Source: Siphonodentalium dalli (Eukaryota > Mollusca > Scaphopoda > Gadilida > Siphonodentaliidae). Taken from it: a stretch of DNA of 64,000 nt. Made by a program: the position numbers and the translations under genes. Location: the NCBI GenBank assembly GCA_032622095.1, contig CP136067.1, positions 41,213,549 through 41,277,548 of the forward strand, written 5' to 3'. The notes under the pieces were generated by a model. The model made no database searches and was not told the DNA's origin. It worked only from the letters and a program-made list of their open reading frames with translations. Below are positions 47,853 to 60,506 of this stretch, piece after piece. Positions within the stretch are counted from its first letter, which is position 1; each line of letters begins with the position of its first letter.

Positions 47853-50800
47853 TATTATCTATTTCTAGATTTAGTTACTAACTTTATACCTGTATATTGT
47901 ACAAAGAAATGTTTGACAAATCTCATTTACGTCCATGTCTATATCAATATTACCATAAGGGTCATTAAAAATTAGATATGACGAAACAAAATTTTGAAGG
48001 GGGCATGTGATTGTGAGGAATAATAGGATCATAGGTAAATTTAATTCATGGACGCTTGTTAATTTTCATTGGACTACATGTATAAGGTAAATTTTTATAT
48101 TTCAAATGATGACAGGAATGTGGAAATTTGAACTACCCAAGTAATACTGGCTATCCGCACGAAGAGATATACATGTATATAAAAAGCAAAATAGAAGATG
48201 GCTGCTGGCGACCATGTTTTCCATCTAGTGGTCACCCCGAAGATAAATATGAAGTTTGGTGACTATCAGATGAGGGATGTTGTCTGTAGAGGTGCTAAAG
48301 AAAAGAATTCAGTCATACAAAGAGTAAGATACAAAATTGCTCTCTGTGGTCATGTTTTTAACGAAATTCGGAAAAAATAGATCACTCTCACCCTGGTTAT
48401 CCAGAAGATTGTGGAACCTGGTGGCGATCGGACAATGTATGTCGTCTGTAGGATCAACCAAATTATTCAGCCATAAAAATAGTAAAACTCAAGATCACCG
48501 CTGGCAGTGATGTTTTCACAAGGAAATTTTGAGAAAAAAATATGGCTCCCATCTAGTGGTGACCCAAAATATCCACATGAGAAACAGTTCTCCAATAAAT
48601 GCTGGCTGCAGGGTGTGCCAATTGATTCAAATTTGAGATTTGGCAGGGTGTACTGCTGGTGGCCATGTTTTCCCCGCAAATTTGATAAACTGATGAACAA
48701 AACCACTGAATCCGTTGAATCAATATACATATACACATATATATATATATGCATTGTTATCCACACTACTGGTATATAAAGGTACTGAAAATAACTATAT
48801 TATACTAGTATACACAAAATAAACCATATATTATGGCAATGGGTTCTAATATCCGAACATAACAGCTGAGAACTTGGTGTGAATTGAAGAGTAGTGGGGT
48901 CTCAAAAATATCTACTCCTCCACGTTAGAAACATGCCATTAAATAGCATAAGTATAATCTAGCTCGAACACAGAAGTGATCCATCAAACCGCTCTTAATT
49001 CAACCAGGTCAACACATCCCATGTATGGTCGATCACATGATGATCTAGGTGGAATCGGGCTTCTCAACTTACCGCCGGTACCGCATGCACATGCCGGTAC
49101 GGTATCGATACTTTGCTAGTACCGTGGTTCCTGTACCGGTACTGTCAAGTCATTTTATAGTTCTAGGAATAGCTAGAGGTAATGCAGTGCTGAAAATCAC
49201 AAGCCACGAACTCTATTATTAACATGAAGTAATGATAATTTGATATCAGAATAAAGAAACTATTTTGGGATATTAGATACCATTTTGGAATATACTAACA
49301 AACTTTCCGGTAGACATAGACAATTCAATCAACCAAAATAGAACTATTCGTTGCACACGTTTTGTGGTTTTAACTTATTGTTCTTCTGTGTGTGATAAAC
49401 TGATAGAAAGTAACGCGACACACGTCGGTGGTTTTCACTTCACAATATTCAATCAGATTAAATGTATTTGCAAAGTCGCGCGGTCGGCCATTTTGAATCT
49501 AAACAATAATGAGTCAAGTTAGGCAACAATTTCTCTCCACGAGTTCCTATACCAAATATGAACTATCATGTCTATTCAGCAAATTACATGTACACTGTGC
49601 ACGGTTCGTGGATATTCGTTCCCAATTTTATTATATAACTGGAGGTTCCATGAGACCCATTTAAATTCAAAATGGTCTACCTCATATATGCAAACTGATA
49701 CGACATGTGAACGGGTACGTGTGTATGTGATTAATCAAAACGTGTGGGCCATACTTGTGGGTGATGTCGTTGGTGAATAAATGATAAGAAAATGTAACTG
49801 GGTTTAGTGTATAATTGCCACAACTGGGCAAAAATAAAGGCAAAATCATAAGTTGCAATCACAAGTTCCCAACACAAAATAATCTTTGAAGATTAAAACA
49901 ATATCACAAGAAACAATATCACAAGGCCGTGTTTTCAAAGAATTGGAATTCAACCATTGAAGAGTTATAATAGACACATAAAAACCAGGAACCACCCTTC
50001 CGTGACCGACCTCTCACGCCATTAATACAACCACGATCGATGTGCATCGCGTGTAGTTTAAAGAGCGAAACTTGATACTACTGTATTTTTCCAGACAGCC
50101 TGCTGATCTAAGAACGTGCATATATGCAACCACAGTACCGAGTACCGGCGGATCTGCACACCAGCACCGTTACCGCAAAAACTGCCCGAGTACGCGGTAC
50201 CGGTACTGCGTACCGTTGAGAAGCCTGGGTGGAATTGTTGTATAAAAACAGCACTACATGTAAATATAAAATAAAACAGTGCTACATCTTATTACAGATT
50301 ATTTCCACATATAATCTGTGACTACAGGCAGTCTAACAAAATAAAGTTTCAGTGACACTCGATCCGAAGAGGGGGATAATTTCATCTGTTACAGTCAATC
50401 AGCGATGTATATATAGGCTCATTTACGTCCATGAGTCAATGGAGCGATTATGAATCTGGAAAGCTGAAATTTCTAAGTAATACTAGATATGGACATGACG
50501 AGTATATTGTGTTTCAGAACGAAAAAGTTGAATAAAATCAACACATTTGTAAATTTAAAAACAATTCAAACGTTATTGTATTCCATGTCCCAGCCCGGAC
50601 ATATACACCAAATTTCAATAATATTCATTGAGAAACAACGGACCAAACGCCATATAACACCCCGCATACATACGTTTACGCTGGTTTACGCGTAATTTAA
50701 TTTAGAAAGTTCCCCAATTAGTATCGTAAATAGAGCGACTGTATTTGACAGAGACTGACTCTGTTATTGATTATCATGTTGTTATAATTAAAAAACGACA

Positions 50801-51085
50801 AATGCACATGCCGTTCAAACGTAGTAGTCTATTTTCTCCATGTTAAACGACATCCGCAAATAACAAATAACGCTAACCTACTGCAAATGTTTTACACGAC
50901 AACTGTTAACATATTTGGGCTGAATTAATCTGATGTGGTATGATTCCTCAAAATAAACAACAAACCATCGTTACTTGGAAATGTAGTTTGGGCTAACAAT
51001 TACACAAATCCTCCAGCTCCTCTATCCTGACACACACGTCAGATGAAAAACAGCCATTAGATAACCGCCCAAATTTTGGGCGAAA
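47853..51085. repeat. Direct duplication, copy 2 (partner 5776-8240)
   Basis: It opens tattatctatttctag immediately after the Helitron CTAG and follows copy 1 to the acacacgtcagatgaaaa region, ending near a hairpin (cgcccaaattttgggcg, 51066-51082). It carries the hAT insertion at 49056-50227 and lacks the 7034-7540 portion of copy 1. It has an extra block around 48010-48310 with a second variant of the tggcgaccatgttttcc sequence. No gene is recognised. Confidence 0.8.
49056..50227. mobile_element. Non-autonomous hAT element with 8-bp TSD
   Basis: GGTGGAAT flanks both ends (49048-49055 and 50228-50235). The ends CGGGCTTCTCAAC and GTTGAGAAGCCTG are inverted with one mismatch and match the hAT CAG..TTCTCAA type. 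Just inside are GC-rich ggtaccgg palindromes on both sides. The 1172-bp interior has no transposase. Copy 1 of the surrounding duplication has the empty site near 6806-6820, giving independent proof of insertion. Confidence 0.9.
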
Positions 51086-52131
51086 TGAGGGGAAAAGTGT
51101 TTGTCAATGACTTCAAGCGGCAACTAAAAACATATCGTCGCCCGAGAATTATACTGTCCTAATTCACTTTTTCAAAAAAAATGAGTGTTTGGTATCGCTG
51201 GAATCGGCGGAACATGAGCTACATTTTGGGCGCATGTCCGGCGCGATTGGTCTACAATTCCCAGACTTATCGCCCATTATCCAAGTGATACAAAACGAAA
51301 AATGACATGGTTTTTAGGTTTATAATGTTATATATCCACCTCTATAATGGTCTATCTCCAATAACCAATAGGAACGCGCGATCTAATCACGTGCTAATTT
51401 GTTGATAAAATTCTGGTGGGCTAAATAGGAACGGTATACAATTCTCAACGTGTTTTATATATGAAACAACTGCTACAAAAGGATGTCATCGTGTTTTAGT
51501 GAGTAACTTTATATCAATGTAGATAATAACATATAGTGCTATACATTATAAGTCTCGTTTATGGAAATATTTGAGTTTGAAATCAGCCTCGGAGATAGAA
51601 CAGTATAGGACTCAGGAAGGTCAAACCGCGTGGCGTAGAACTGAAGATAGCGCACTATAATTCTTAACCATTTCATGTTTCGCTGGTAATAGTGACCCAC
51701 ATCACCTTGCTCCTTGGAGATGGAACAGTATAATGTTGAACAATTTCTCATAGCATGTTACATCTCCGCACTCAGTATAATACAGGAAACATAATTTAAA
51801 GCGGCACCCCCTTTCCTTAATGCATGTCCTTCGCCGGTTAATTATATATGCAGCATTAAATATTATACAAGTTCACCGTAAACGACCGCAAAATGTTTTG
51901 AGGTGCGGCTGATATAGTACTATGGCCATCAAAGTTACATTTCGCTCGAACTATTATGTATGTCCGTCCGATTGTCTATTCTATTGAAATGAAAGTAAGA
52001 CATGGCTTCTATAAAAGTATATATTTAGGTCACTAGGCCTTTCGATGTGTTTCAAACATCTCATCAGGTGACATCTTATCTATATTTATATACATATATT
52101 CCTTGATATGAACACAATTACTCAGTAACTG
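51086..52131. other. No recognised feature
   Basis: Only short frames without resemblance; no repeat boundaries or RNA genes could be supported here. Confidence 0.4.
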
Positions 52132-52150
52132 TTGTCATCATTATCTCAGA

Positions 52151-52332
52151 GTACAAGAAAGTCAAAAATGTTGAAAAATGCTAATCAAGTGGTGTATCGA
52201 GCACAGTTATCGTCGGAAAAGAAGAACGACCTGCGTTCAATGTATAAATATATGCCACCTGTTGATAAGGCATATTATGAAGCTATCATACCAGAAATGT
52301 CAGATCAATCTAGTGATTCCGATTCAGACTAA
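52151..52332 (+). CDS. Putative small exon or gene fragment of unknown function
   Basis: An acceptor-like tcattatctcag precedes a 60-codon frame ending TAA-equivalent at 52330-52332. It encodes a basic stretch (STRKSKMLKNANQVVYRAQ), LSSEKKNDLRSMYKYMPP, VDKAYYEAIIPE and an acidic serine tail (SDQSSDSDSD). The balanced composition, unlike the surrounding AT-rich frames, suggests real coding, perhaps a terminal exon or transposon-derived fragment. No ATG opens it and no upstream exon was found. I do not recognise the family. Confidence 0.35.
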
Positions 52333-52516
52333 CAATTGAAATTGTTATTAATTGTGACGGGTCGCGCAGAAATTTCCGCACCTGCATTTTGTTTAAGCAA
52401 TTATATAGACAACGGGGAGTAAAATTATCGTCATACTCTATATGTATAAAGGACATCCAAGTTGGCAATATGAGAATATGGTGATTCATCGTTGGTAGTG
52501 ATAAATACATTTGCCT

Positions 52517-52625
52517 CAAAACTCGTGCCATATATATTGTCACATGTGTGCTCGCGATGCTATTAAGGTATATAGCATTGCGAGCATAATAATGACAATA
52601 TATATGGCACGAGTTTTGAGACGAA
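52517..52625. repeat. Hairpin MITE-like palindrome
   Basis: The arms ctcaaaactcgtgcc, atatatattgtc and gctcgc.atgctat pair with atagcat.gcgagc, gacaatatatat and ggcacgagttttgag around taaggtat, giving a near-complete 109-bp hairpin. Too short to type; no clear target duplication. Confidence 0.7.
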
Positions 52626-53239
52626 TTTAAGCTAATTGGTCACTCCCCACGACAAATCGCCCATATATTCGCACAAAGCCAAATCGGATGACTTTTATAC
52701 TTAATAGTATGATTATCGAAAAGGTTATACTTATTATCCGTTATTATGGTGTGATACAAATACCATTGATAAGTAGACACATATGATATATACACAGGAA
52801 TTGAATACATTAAGGGTGCATTTACACTGATATATAACTGTATACAGATCTGTATGAAGTCACGTGTCGCGCATTACTGTGATCACAATATGAGTACTAA
52901 TAGTGAACGCGCGCTGATCAGTAGTCTGGTAATTGATAATTCGCTACGAGTCGTTTCAGTTTAGGCCAAACATAAAAATGTATCAACTATCAGCAGACAA
53001 CAGCGATTTGGTATGTGCCGCATGTATTTAAAGTGTATCCTTATACCACTTGATAATGGTTCGAAGAAAGAATGAAAATCGCATAGGAATGCACAACAAA
53101 CAACCGTGTGCACAAATAAAGAGGCTGGAGAGCACCCATATAGCTTTAGATGGCGATTCCACCAATATTTAGGATTTCAGGTGATCATCTATATATCTAT
53201 ATGTCTCCTGTTAGACACCATCTGGGCGGTGGCAATTTT

Positions 53240-53690
53240 GGATCTGTGTGGAATGGGTATCCACCCTACAACACCCTTTATTTGACCAAATGTAGTAAAA
53301 ATTCCAACTGATGACAATTCCAATGGCAATGTTGACCCAATGTAGGACAATATATATTTTTTTAATTAACTAGCAGTTTTTGACTGGCCATGGGGAGGGA
53401 CCAGGAAACAATCTTTCCAAGTGTTGGAAATTTCCAACCTGACACCCGCCCCCATAAGGTTGGAAAACTTCCAGCTGATGGCCATTCCAGCCCAAAAATT
53501 TGATAAAAAGTAGGAAATTATGCAAATATTGGTCCGAAAACAATACCCCCCCCCCCCCAATATAATGTTTGAAAATCACACTACAAGATCATTTTCAACC
53601 TATTGTTGGTTTGGAAATTACAACTAATGTTGTGTCAGGTATGAAATTTCCAACTGTTGAAAATTTTGACCAAAGTTGCCACGTCCCCTG
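53240..53690. mobile_element. Truncated copy of the CAGRGACGTG hAT family
   Basis: It shares aactgatgacaattccaatg, ttgactggccatggggaggg, gttggaaatttccaac and gttgaaaattttgaccaaag with the copies at 12.4 and 39.9 kb, and ends near gccacgtcccctg. The left third is missing. Confidence 0.65.
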
Positions 53691-53866
53691 TCCGTGTTCA
53701 ATATTCGCCAAGCCCGAGCAACAATTAATCAAAACAGATTTGCCTGGCACAATGCTTCGGCGTTGACCGTGACGTATAGCGGACATGATTTTTGCTCACA
53801 CGAACTAATACCGTTTTCTTTCTGTGTGCATTTCTATATCAACCCGTTTACACTAGTCTGCGTGTA

Positions 53867-54995
53867 GAGATCTGTGTACAGTTCTATAGCAATGTAAATG
53901 CACCCTAAGTAAATCAATGTGTATGATCACATAACCCTATGAATAATATCATACATAATTATGGTTATATTCATACGAATGTGGATTTTTTAATTTTCAC
54001 CATCCATCGTATAATTCAATCAGAATTTGTTTTACTGTTATTTTATTTTTATTTTCATCAAGATGTGTATCAAATATACACATATTTTTCAAGTTATGCA
54101 GCGTAATTTACCAAACTCGCCTGTCAGGATTGTATAGATCCGTATATAATTTTATATGCGCAATTTTTCTATATATAGACATTACTTTGGTTCTACGTGA
54201 CGAATTTTATTTGAAACATCACTACATGTGTATATACATATATATACAAACTTCGCAGAAACTAAAGCACACCAGATTTTCGATTATCTATTCCGGGGTG
54301 GTGGATGCGTATCTTTGGCAATGGTTTTATCGATTTCAAGTAGAAATTCCCGTGCAGCCATTGCAAACAGAGAATAATATAACATAGTACGTCCTACTTG
54401 GCGGGATATTCCACACCCCTTTCTCTTAACAAGATCTGATTTCGTTTGACACGAGTCTGTAACCTTCGCAGTGTACTGTAATGGGACCATATACACATGC
54501 CATTTAGATAGAAATGTATGCCGATTATGTTGTTCTTGTATTGCCGTTACATTTTAATAATAAAACATTTTGTTCTTCAATTGAGTTCTATACTGATCTA
54601 TATCCGAAAAATGTCAGACGATGGGTCATTTAGCTTAGGACAGTGTTCTATCTCCAGGTGTAAAATCGACTTTCACGAAGATTTTCGAGCATATGTTACC
54701 TTTTTCCACGATAAATCACCCCCATAAACAACCAGGAGCCACACTATCTCATGTACATACTCCTAAATGGTCAAACACGGACTTTTTGGATGGTCTAAAT
54801 TTTCAAATGGCCATATCTCTCTTACCTAACTTTAGGACTTAGAACAGTATAGTTTTCGGGCGACGATATTTATTCATTGAACATTTTGGTGCAGAAATCG
54901 CAAAGAAAGACCTGAAATAATTACTCGTTTATCACACTTGTTACTTGATCAAACTCCTTTAATCTTCAGTCTGCAATATTGTTTTTTGTTTCTTT
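53867..54995. other. No recognised feature
   Basis: AT-rich sequence; open frames here show no motif. Not supported as genes. Confidence 0.4.
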
Positions 54996-55252
54996 TATTA
55001 TTATTTTTATTTTGTTATTTTGGTTTTTTTAATCGGTGCAAATTTAGACCCTATATTATACGTTGTTAATATGCAGACAGTATTGTTTTATCACCTGATC
55101 TTACTCTTTTTAACTGGCATATTTTAATTTAGCTTGTGTTGCCTGTAGATATTTATTGTTTTACCATACTTCCTGTTGTATTATAATTGTAAGCGTTTTA
55201 GAGCATGTCAATGTATTTACGCTATATAAAATAAATAATAATTATTATTATT
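54996..55252 (+). mobile_element. Possible LINE 3' tail
   Basis: The stretch ending agcgttttagagcatgtc, tttacgctatataaaa and an (att/att)n run resembles the 3' ends of L2/CR1-like LINEs that finish in short A+T microsatellites. No coding part is attached; the assignment rests on the tail only. Confidence 0.4.
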
Positions 55253-55684
55253 AGGAGTAACTAATATTCATTATTTCGCAAACCTTTCTAGATCTCTGGT
55301 AACTGCATGCTATCTACACATGATTGTCAGATAACTGCTACACCATATGGATTAAATATTTGTGGCATTTCCAATATCCATGTGAATGATAATGTTTAAA
55401 AAAATATATTTTTGTAAAAATGAGCTATTTTTCAGCAAAATATAAACGTTTCGGCTCAAAATTGCAGGACAATCCAAATTAACCAATACTTTTTTCATAT
55501 CAAGTAGAGACACAATATCATGTCGAAATTTTAGCACCAACGATGTGGCAAATAAGTTTGGACATAGCCGCAAGCCCCGCTTTACCAAAATCGTTAATTT
55601 CTGGAAAAAGTCACTGGTGGGTATCGTTCATCGTCGATTTGACAATAGCCACCGCCAATTTCTTTATTTTTCACTTTCATTTTC

Positions 55685-55915
55685 GTGAACAATATATATT
55701 TGTCCCCCGATAAACAATTTTCGGGGAACCAAATTTGTTATGTGAGTTTATATACAAATCAAGTTCGAATATGGGTACGATCCACCCATTTTGTTCTGAA
55801 ATTTAGTATCGGATTTAGGATCCTTGTTATTTTTTTCAGAAAAGCTGATGCCCCCAACGAAGCCACTTTTTCGGGGGACACTGTGGCCGGACGGCCTTTT
55901 ATTATTCTTTAAAAA
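55685..55915. repeat. Diverged interspersed repeat (same vocabulary as 2.5-3.2 kb)
   Basis: Words such as aatttgttatgtgagtttat, caaatcaagttcgaatatg and tccacccatttt parallel 3110-3180. Degenerate, no ends. Confidence 0.4.
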
Positions 55916-56339
55916 AAGTTGTTTTCAACTTTTTCTACCGTGGGAAGGGGTATCTCGAAAACTAGAGCTCTCTTTCGATTTGGTCGCTGCACTATTATGT
56001 GTGTTCGTGTTGAGAAGACCTCGTGCAGCTACACTTTGTCATACAATCATATTATTTCGTACGGTTACTCGCTCGTTTCGACTTAAGTAAGTCTTATTAG
56101 CGACTTCTATTGAATCATAATCGTTGAAACAGAATTATCTGATCGGATATATCATTTTGATATTAATTGATATAATGCTGTATTATTTTACGTGCATGTT
56201 AACCGTGTATAGTGAGGCGACTCTATTCCGATCCCCAAACGATCATGCGCATAATTATTATTATGCCACTTTAAACAAAAAAGGGGGGTATACTGTTTTG
56301 CACATGTTTTCCGTCCGACTATATGAGGACATTCAATAG

Positions 56340-56650
56340 AGCGTTCCATAGTTTTGTCTATCGTTTTGTTCGAATTTTAATTCTTGAGTTATTCATTTTT
56401 GTTTTACTGGAAATGTTGGTTTTTGGTCCGTCCGATGTCTGTTCAGGTCATAACTTGAAAAGTAGTCATCGGATCTCAATGCAGTATTGTATGGATATTG
56501 GATATTCACTACTATGAAGAAATTCGATAGAGGGTTCAATCGTTTTGTTCCGGTCTTCCATTCTAGAGTTATTCATCTTTGTTTATCTGGAAATGTTGGC
56601 TTTTTGGTCCGTCCGATGTCTGTTCAGGCACTAACTTGAACATGAGAATA
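56340..56650. repeat. Two tandem copies of a roughly 190-bp unit
   Basis: attcttgagttattcatttt, ctggaaatgttggttttt and ggtccgtccgatgtctgttc occur at about 56380-56450 and again at 56565-56630 in the same order. Confidence 0.7.
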
Positions 56651-57016
56651 AGCATAACACATGTTTTCAAAACGCTCTTTAATTCCATATTTGTATTGAA
56701 CATTCCAAACATTAAAATAGAATACCAATAATTAATACACGAGCTGAAAACCGAAATAGATGGTGGGAGTACAATGGGGATCAGAGAACAAGTTATTTCA
56801 ACTTAGGAATCTCTCCTCTCCCCAACGCTCGTTATATCAATATTCACAATAAATAGCAAATGACACAACGAATGCCCTTTGTCGTTGGCCTACATGTAGA
56901 CGATCCGGCCAACTAAAATGCAAAACCTGGTAAAATACTAACTCGATATCTTGCTCGTGCGAAACGACTAAGAGGTTCGACCTCATTATTTGATAACTGA
57001 ACAAAATTACCACTGG

Positions 57017-58055
57017 TTCGGGTAGGGTTCGTGTATGGTTCATGTAGGGTTCGTGTAGGGTTTGTGTAGAGGGTTCGTGTAGGGTTCGTGTAGGTCTCTT
57101 GTAGGTTCGTTTAGGGTTCGTGTAGGGTTCATGTAGGGTTCGTGTATGGTTCGAGTAGGGCTCTTGTGTGGTTCGTGTAGAGGGTTCGTGTAGGGCTCTT
57201 GTAGGTTCGTTTAGGGTTCGTGTAGGGTTCATGTAGGGTTCGTGTATGGTTCGAGTAGGGCTCTTGTATGGTTCGTGTAGAGGGTTCGTGTAGGGTTCGT
57301 GTATCGTCCGTGTAGCGTTCGTGTAGGGTTCGTGTAGAGGGTTCGTGTAGGGTTCATGTAGGGTTCGTGTATGGTTCGAGTAGGGCTCTTGTAGGGTTCG
57401 TGTATCGTTCGTGTAGGGTTCGTATAGAGGGTTCGTGTAGGGTTCGTGTAGGGCTTTTGTAGGGTTCGTGTAGAGGGTTAGTGTAGGGTTCGTGTAGGTA
57501 TCTTGTAGGTTCGTTTAGGGTTCGTGTAGGGTTCATGTAGGGTTCGTGTATGGTTCGAGTAGGGCTCTTGTATGGTTCGTGTAGAGGGTTCGTGTAGGGC
57601 TCTTGTAGGTTCGTTTAGGGTTCGTGTAGGGTTCATGTAGGGTTCGTGTATGGTTCGAGTAGGGCTCTTGTATGGTTCGTGTAGAGGGTTCGTGTAGGGT
57701 TCGTGTAGCGTTCGTGTAGGGTTCGTGTAGAGGGTTCGTGTAGGGTTCGTGTAGAGGGTTCGTGTAGGGTTCATGTAGGGTTCGTGTATGGTTCGAGTAG
57801 GGCTCTTGTAGGGTTCGTGTATCGTTCGTGTAGCGTTCGTGTAGGGTTCGTGTAGGGCTTTTGTAGGGTTCGTGTAGAGGGTTAGTGTAGGGTTCATGTA
57901 GGGTTCGTGTAGGGTTCGTGTAGGGCTCTTGTATGGTTTGTGTAGGGTTCGTGTAGCGTGTAGGGTTCGTGTAGGGTTCGTGTAGCGTATATGATACGTG
58001 TAGGGTTCGTGTAGCGTGTAGGGTTCGTGTAGGGCTCTGGTAGGGTTCTGTATAA
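57017..58055. repeat. 11-bp minisatellite with higher-order periodicity
   Basis: The unit is GTGTAGGGTTC with variants (gtttagg, gtatggttcga, agggctctt, gtagaggg). Because 11 is not a multiple of three and the complement lacks stops, long minus-strand frames encode an 11-residue EPYTNPTRTLH-type repeat; these are not taken as proteins. The motif ggttcgtttaggg recurs at 57104, 57204, 57508 and 57608, showing a 100-bp higher-order unit inside a 404-bp one. Confidence 0.9.
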
Positions 58056-58950
58056 TACTATCAGATTATTTGTATTCGACGTAAACTGATTGACAGTAAA
58101 CTATTCTGACAGAAATTCAATTGACACTGCATGGTGAGCGACAGTCAATAGTATTTAACGGTTATTGAGAAAAAAGTGACCAATTGGTTGATTATGACGA
58201 TGGGTAAGATAGTTAGTGATGTTCGTGAGTCGAAAAGAACCACCGCGCGTGCATAACACGGCGTCGGTGTCATCAGCGCGTGCTCACGTTCTTCCAACTC
58301 ATGAATACATTTAGACCAGCAGGTAGTAATTAATTAGTACATAACATTTCAATGCTTAACCGTCGTTCAACGAAAGTGTCGCCAATGAAATTCCGGAAGC
58401 GAAATTATTTGCTCGAAATTGCCGAGTAATCTTTATACTAATAATAAGGCTATTTAACTCTTTCTATACTGAATGGATTCTCCCAGTCAGATAAAAGTCT
58501 ACATAGGAATGGTCTATTATTGATTTGGAGGGATATTAAATGCTATAAGCAGACGACAGATAAATAAAATGTCCAGAAGGAGCCATATTTATGTTTAGAT
58601 AATAAGTTCAACAAACGACCTATGAATGGTTGTTTGTTGAAGATATTATCGAAACATTTCCTATTCGATAACTAGTCATCAATGATTATTTAAAATAGAA
58701 AGGGTTAACATAACATTTTTTTTAAAGATGTATTTAAGATTCAGCAGCCAGTTTTGAGCTTCAGTCATAGCAAAACTGTAAGTCCACTAAAGCTGCCCCT
58801 ATTGTCACATTGTTTTATCACCTCATCTTTTTATTTCCAAACAAGAACACGCCGCGATGTCACAATACACCGTTGGCTTGTTTAGTTCATAAAGATTCCA
58901 TAGCTTGGAGTTATCAGCCAAAACAAATAACAATAAAATTTAAAAAGCAT
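58056..58950. other. No recognised feature
   Basis: Non-coding sequence between the minisatellite and the right arm of the inverted duplication. No motif could be supported. Confidence 0.4.
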
Positions 58951-58951
58951 A

Positions 58952-59236
58952 CACTCTAAATACCCAACACAATTTGGATATATAGCACCACGCGAACGTT
59001 GCGTAAATTTTACCCAAATGGTGGGCAATGTTTTTACGCCGGGTAACAATTTTCCCAATATTAATTTACGGGTACAAACAAATCGCCCAACGCAACAGGG
59101 AAATTCATATTGGATAAATTGTCACCTTGCGTTGAGTAAAACATTGCCCAAAATTGGGTACAATTTACCCAATGTTCGCGTGGTGCTGTATGCACTATTG
59201 TGCTGGCTAAAATTTTACCCAACGTGATTTAGAGTG
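58952..59236. mobile_element. MITE with CACTCTAAAT ends and TA target
   Basis: TA at 58950-58951 and 59237-59238 surround CACTCTAAATACCC..ATTTAGAGTG ends. The interior holds several gggtaaattgtaccc-like palindromes and paired ccacgcgaacgtt / gttcgcgtggtgct blocks. A truncated copy forms the inner end of the left arm (22714-22823). Confidence 0.75.
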
Positions 59237-59755
59237 TACACAATTACATTCTATTCAGTCAACATTAACTTAGTTTAACATCGTAACCGGAAACCAAGAA
59301 GACTTGAAGTCTAAAAAGGTCCTAACTCTGGTAAAAAATGGGCGACCGGACCATAAACTTAAAATTTACTTATATTCTATTGTATAGTGAACACACATAT
59401 TTCATTCAGTATAACTACCATCATCCCGAAAAGCAATATACACGGGCGTATAACAATCAATCTTGACTCAGGCTGTGATGCAGAAACAACAACAGGTTGA
59501 CACCTGAGAAGATAGCACATGAGTATGATTTAGATAAAAAAAAAAGCCTCTTGACCCTTAAATTATTTGGGTCAAATGTTGCCTCAGTGTTTGGCTCAAT
59601 GTAAAAATACGGGTTCATGAATTTCAGAAAATCAAGCAACAGTAAATGTGTTTATTGGAAATAACCATGGTACAAAAACATGACCCAATATCAGTTTCCA
59701 TCAAACGTGTCTAATTGACAAATGACCTCTGGACGTCTTGATATGTATATAGTTA

Positions 59756-59991
59756 TTAGCATGGCGTGTAATAGTACCAGTCTATTGCATTGGTTGTTCC
59801 ATATGCATTCCACGGACATAGTTGTAGCAGTTCACACATATAGACCCCTGGAGTGAGCTGATTGAGATTGAACGCTCGACATCTTGGTGTTCTCTGGCAC
59901 ATCAAACTGCATTCAAACTTGTTGCCTTGTAGAATAGCCAGCGGAGTGGCAGAGCTTTTTGTGTTCGCCGTCCGACAGAACTTTCCTGAAA
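59756..59991 (-). CDS. PAN/apple domain terminal exon (right-arm copy)
   Basis: On the minus strand a ttgtttcag acceptor leads into a 78-residue frame ending TAA. All cysteines of the left copy are kept, with changes S to A, S to T, Q to L, N to Y, N to D and H to Y. Nothing disrupts it. The matching F5/8C exons, if duplicated, would lie beyond position 64000, so this may be a full paralogue arranged tail-to-tail with the left gene, or an orphan exon. Six of nine substitutions alter the protein. Confidence 0.7.
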
Positions 59992-60025
59992 CTGAAACAA
60001 ATATCCGAGTTTACTACACTCCAGG

Positions 60026-60506
60026 TTAAAGGCCCACTTAGCTTTCGAACCCCTATATCACATTATATAACATATATGCCATATTATATACCTATTGAAA
60101 GAGGAAGCTCCTAAACATTGCATTTTCAACTTATTCGATGTAATAAACTGTGAATACGTTGTTTTTTGTTGAGAAACCGACGTCTGTTCTGTGCTGAAGT
60201 TTCTACACAAAGTCTTATTATTTTCAGTGGAAGGAGAATAACTCTATATATACAGATATAGAGTTATTCCCCTTCCATTGAAAATAAACTCTAGTTTGAA
60301 TGCTGTTCCATTCTGGGAGCCATAACGGGGGTAATTAATTTATTATTTCAGCTATTTTCTATTACTCTATGGGCACCTTCTGAGACACAGGCGTTCCAAA
60401 TTGTGATGAATTATAGTATGATAATCATATGTTATGGCATAGATTGTTATTATTATATCAACGCATTATAAAAAAATAATCGGTGACTCGAAAATTGGGC
60501 CTTTAA
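60026..60506. mobile_element. TTAA-flanked MITE, family A, copy 2 (right arm)
   Basis: Reverse complement of the element at 21085-21568, with TTAAAGGCCCACTTAGC and the complement of tcgaaaattgggcc at its ends and the same internal ggaaggggaataactc hairpin. Confidence 0.75.

Noticed and set aside
56837-57897. Minus-strand frames of up to 139 codons with an 11-residue repeat
   Set aside because: Direct consequence of the 11-bp minisatellite, which is open in all minus-strand frames. No start context or splice signal.
57017-58055. True telomere array
   Set aside because: The unit is 11 bp with only a TAGGGTT core, is internal in the window and is flanked by ordinary sequence.
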